Made by a program: the position numbers and the translations under genes | The notes under the pieces: generated by a model | Database searches by the model: none | Seen by the model: only the letters and a program-made list of their open reading frames with translations | Told to the model about the DNA's origin: nothing | Assembly: GCA_030150305.1 (NCBI GenBank) | Contig: JASLGD010000402.1 | Location: 1 to 7,680, forward strand | From: Caldimonas sp. | Lineage (GTDB): Bacteria; Pseudomonadota; Gammaproteobacteria; Burkholderiales; Burkholderiaceae_C | Reading direction: 5' to 3' | DNA length: 7,680 bases | Shown here: positions 5,627 through 7,680 of the stretch, one piece after another | How positions within the stretch are numbered: the stretch's first letter is position 1 | How the letters are laid out: each line of letters begins with the position of its first letter

Positions 5627-6836
5627 CCGGATGCCAGCCGACGATCGCGAGCAGGATCGCGAAGCCGAGCACGTACGCGACGGCGACGTGCCAGCCGTCG
5701 CGCAGCCACGCGCTCGCCGACCTCGCTTGCGCGTACTGGCTCGCGAGCGCGACTCCGGCTGACGAGCCGAACCACACCATCGAGCCGCCGAAGCCGACGG
5801 CGTAGGCGAGGAACCCCCAGTCGTAGCCGCCCTGGCGCAGCGCCAGCGCGGTGAGCGGGATGTTGTCGAACACCGCCGAGACGAAGCCGAGGCCGAGCGC
5901 GACCCGCCACGACGCTGCCGGCAGCGCCTCGACCGGCATCATCGACGCCGCGAGCACGAGGCTCACCAGGAAGACAGCGCCGCGCGCGGCCGACGGCAGG
6001 ACGCGCCAGTCGGGTCGAACGCGCGGCGCGCATGCGAGGAGCGCGGCCCACACGCCGAGCCCGATCGCCGGCAAGCGGTCGAGCACGCCGCCGTGGCTCA
6101 GCTGCGCGGCGATGTTGACGGCGATCGCTGCGACGAGCACCGCGAAGACGACCGCGATCCTGCCGCGGTCGACGCGGACGCCGGCAGGCGCGTCCTTCAT
6201 GATCGGTTGCAGCGCATGCTGCTGGCGTGCCGCGACGACGCCGAAGAACGCGAGCGCCGGGATCGCGGCGACATACGCCTCGAGCACCTGCAGCGGTCGC
6301 ACGCCGTCGATCCACATCATCGTCGTCGTCGTGTCGCCGACGACGCTGCCCGCGCCGCCGCCGTTCGCCGCGGCGACGATCGCGGCAAGGAAGCCGACGT
6401 GGACGCGGCCGCGGTACAGCGCGTGCGCCATTGCGCCGCCGATCATCGCGGCGGCGATGTTGTCGAGAAAGCTCGACAGCACGAACACGATCGCGAGCAG
6501 AACGAAGCCGCCCTTCCAGTCGTCGGGCAGCAGCGCCGGCAGCAGGATCGGCACGCGGCTGTCCTCGAAGTGCCGTGCGAGCAGCGCGAAGCCGACGATG
6601 AGCAGCAGGAGGTTGACGACCAGCACCCACTCGCTCGCGAGGTGCGCGCCCAGCCCGGCGACGCCCGCGCCGCCGTGGAACGGAGAGAACACGACCTTGT
6701 AGAGCGTGATCGTCGCCAGCCCGGCCAGCGCGATGCGCAGCGAGTGGTGGTGCGACACGGCGATGCCGACGAGCACCGCCGCGAACAGCGCGAATTCGAT
6801 GGGGACGCCAGCGACGGCGGGGATCGCGATGTGCAT
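5613..6836 (-). CDS. NhaD/CitMHS-like polytopic ion transporter (putative Na+/H+ antiporter)
   Basis: This is a 407-residue inner-membrane protein of mostly Ala/Val/Leu/Ile-rich helices, likely exchanging cations for protons or carrying an anion. Numbered from ATG 6836, two related signatures sit in the two halves: SSFLDNIAAAM (121-131) followed by ANGGGAGSVVGDTTTTMMW (157-175), and SAVFDNIPLTAL (320-331) followed by GFGGSMVWFGSSAGVA (348-363). Such re-entrant DN and Gly-rich motifs, repeated in each half, mark the NhaD/ArsB/CitM ion-transporter superfamily. Annotators label similar proteins either sodium:proton antiporter or citrate transporter, and the substrate cannot be decided here. The start is chosen at ATG 6836 because the first helix (VPIEFALFAAVLVGIAVSH) begins about 10 residues later. 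GTG 6938 would add 34 residues with no membrane or domain character. A ribosome site is weak at both. The gene lies downstream of the CoA-transferase on the same strand, 178 bp away, so an operon is possible but not shown. Confidence 0.83.
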   Translation of the reverse strand: MHIAIPAVAGVPIEFALFAAVLVGIAVSHHHSLRIALAGLATITLYKVVFSPFHGGAGVAGLGAHLASEWVLVVNLLLLIVGFALLARHFEDSRVPILLPALLPDDWKGGFVLLAIVFVLSSFLDNIAAAMIGGAMAHALYRGRVHVGFLAAIVAAANGGGAGSVVGDTTTTMMWIDGVRPLQVLEAYVAAIPALAFFGVVAARQQHALQPIMKDAPAGVRVDRGRIAVVFAVLVAAIAVNIAAQLSHGGVLDRLPAIGLGVWAALLACAPRVRPDWRVLPSAARGAVFLVSLVLAASMMPVEALPAASWRVALGLGFVSAVFDNIPLTALALRQGGYDWGFLAYAVGFGGSMVWFGSSAGVALASQYAQARSASAWLRDGWHVAVAYVLGFAILLAIVGWHPDPAR

Positions 6837-7014
6837 CGAAGCCGCGCGAGGCGCGAGGCCCGCGTCGATCGTGGGTCGGCCATTGAACGCGAACGCGCCG
6901 GTTCGCGCATCGGGGAAGCCTCCGGTGCTCGACCTCACGCGATCAGTGCGTCCTCAGTGTTCGGTCAGGACCGGCCCCGGAGGCGCGGCGAGCAGGGCAC
7001 GCGTACCGATGGAT

Positions 7015-7680
7015 CTAGCTGCGCCGCTCGCCGCGGTGCTCGAGCCTTGCCTTCAGGAAGCCGCTCGCGGCATAGCGCGTGACGCGGCTGTAGAAGCGCT
7101 CGGTGAGGCGATCGACCATCGCGCTGTAGGCGTCGACGAGCTCGGGGCGGATGCTGAAGTGGTCGTAGTTGACGACGACCTCGACGCGGCGACCGATCGG
7201 CGCGACCACCCGCTTCACCGCCGCTTCGATCTTCTCGACGTCGGCGGGCGCGTCGACGACGTGGCCCTCGAAGTCGACGAAGAGGATGTTTTGGGCTGCG
7301 TCGTAGGCGATGCGCTCGTGCAGCGGAAGCGCGAGCATGCGCTCGCGCAGGTTCATCGGCGCGGCGTTGAACAGCGCCGCGTCCATCAGCCTGAGGTCGG
7401 GGCTGATCGCCGGAGCGAAGTCCATCAGCGCGAGCACCTGGCGCTCGAGGTCGATCCCCGGCGCGATCTCGATCAGCTCGAGGCCGCCGCGCTCGGCGAG
7501 GCGGAACACGCAGCGCTCGGTGACGTAGAGCACGCGCTGGCCGCGCTCGCGCGCCCGCTCGCCGCTGAACGTGCGGTGCTCGACCGCGCGGACGAACTTG
7601 CGGCAAGTGCCTTCGCTGTCGATCCGCACCTTGCCGTCGGCGATGTGGACCTGCAGCTCGCCGGTCGTGAACGTGCCGAC
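7015..7680 (-). CDS. YdiF-type acyl-CoA:acetate/3-ketoacid CoA-transferase, C-terminal part (5' end outside window)
   Basis: This enzyme would move coenzyme A between short-chain acyl-CoA and acetate or 3-keto acids through a glutamyl-CoA intermediate. The frame is open through the right edge (GTFTTGELQVHIADGKVRI continues upstream of the internal GTG at 7629), so the 221 residues seen are only the C-terminal part. The catalytic glutamate lies outside the window. Residues 26-105 hold the end of the second CoA-transferase domain, including RKFVRAVEHRTFSG, VLYVTERCVFRL and EIAPGIDLERQVLALMDF. Residues from about 115 to 221 form an extension with NILFVDFEG, DVEKIEAAV, RRVEVVVNYDHF and FYSRVTRYAASGFLKARL. 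I recall such an extension in long proteobacterial members of this family; its role is not clear to me. The TAG stop at 7015 is followed by 178 bp before the transporter, with no obvious terminator. Confidence 0.88.
   Translation of the reverse strand, partial: VGTFTTGELQVHIADGKVRIDSEGTCRKFVRAVEHRTFSGERARERGQRVLYVTERCVFRLAERGGLELIEIAPGIDLERQVLALMDFAPAISPDLRLMDAALFNAAPMNLRERMLALPLHERIAYDAAQNILFVDFEGHVVDAPADVEKIEAAVKRVVAPIGRRVEVVVNYDHFSIRPELVDAYSAMVDRLTERFYSRVTRYAASGFLKARLEHRGERRS

Noticed and set aside
6443..6910. Frame starting at an ATG 8 nt after GGAGG, upstream of the transporter
   Set aside because: It is out of frame with the transporter and encodes Arg/Ser-rich sequence with no membrane pattern. 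The transporter frame has clear helices and family motifs.
6962..6973. CGGTC-AG-GACCG hairpin after the CoA-transferase gene
   Set aside because: Two loop bases are too few for a stable hairpin, and no U-tract follows. It was not called as a terminator.

Overview
The window is high-GC, gene-dense DNA of a proteobacterium. The sigma-54 C-terminus contains the segment GGACSATAIR followed by an ARRTVTKYR RpoN box. This fits a betaproteobacterium (Burkholderiales-like) best, but the lineage call is an inference from family resemblance.

Layout. (1) Bases 1-618 (+) are the C-terminal part of rpoN, the sigma-54 factor. (2) Bases 647-2293 (+) encode a soluble PAS-containing hybrid histidine kinase with a C-terminal receiver, 28 bp downstream of rpoN and probably co-transcribed. 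(3) Bases 2301-3692 (-) encode a complete NtrC-family sigma-54-dependent response regulator (receiver, AAA+, Fis-type HTH), convergent with the kinase and only 7 bp from it. (4) Bases 3693-4055 are a 363-bp divergent intergenic region. It has two perfect inverted repeats and a candidate -24/-12 (sigma-54) promoter pointing right. (5) Bases 4056-5585 (+) encode a 509-residue, low-complexity Gly/Ser/Gln/Tyr protein resembling the prion-like domains of eukaryotic FET proteins. It carries an embedded charged/aromatic module of three 15-residue repeats and a Gly/Ser tail. (6) Bases 5591-5626 form a perfect 11-bp-arm inverted repeat between convergent genes, probably a bidirectional terminator. (7) Bases 5613-6836 (-) encode a polytopic ion transporter of the NhaD/CitMHS-like superfamily. 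(8) Bases 7015-7680 (-) are the C-terminal part of a YdiF-type acyl-CoA:acetate/3-ketoacid CoA-transferase with an extra C-terminal domain; it runs off the right edge.

How the parts may work together. The left half looks like a local sigma-54 circuit: the sigma factor, a sensor kinase, a cognate-type enhancer-binding regulator, and a target promoter preceded by an inverted repeat at enhancer distance. The apparent output is the low-complexity repeat protein. Each component is well supported individually, except the promoter and operator, which are pattern-based. That they form one circuit is inference. The right half (transporter and CoA-transferase) looks like ordinary metabolic and ion-homeostasis genes with no visible link to the circuit.
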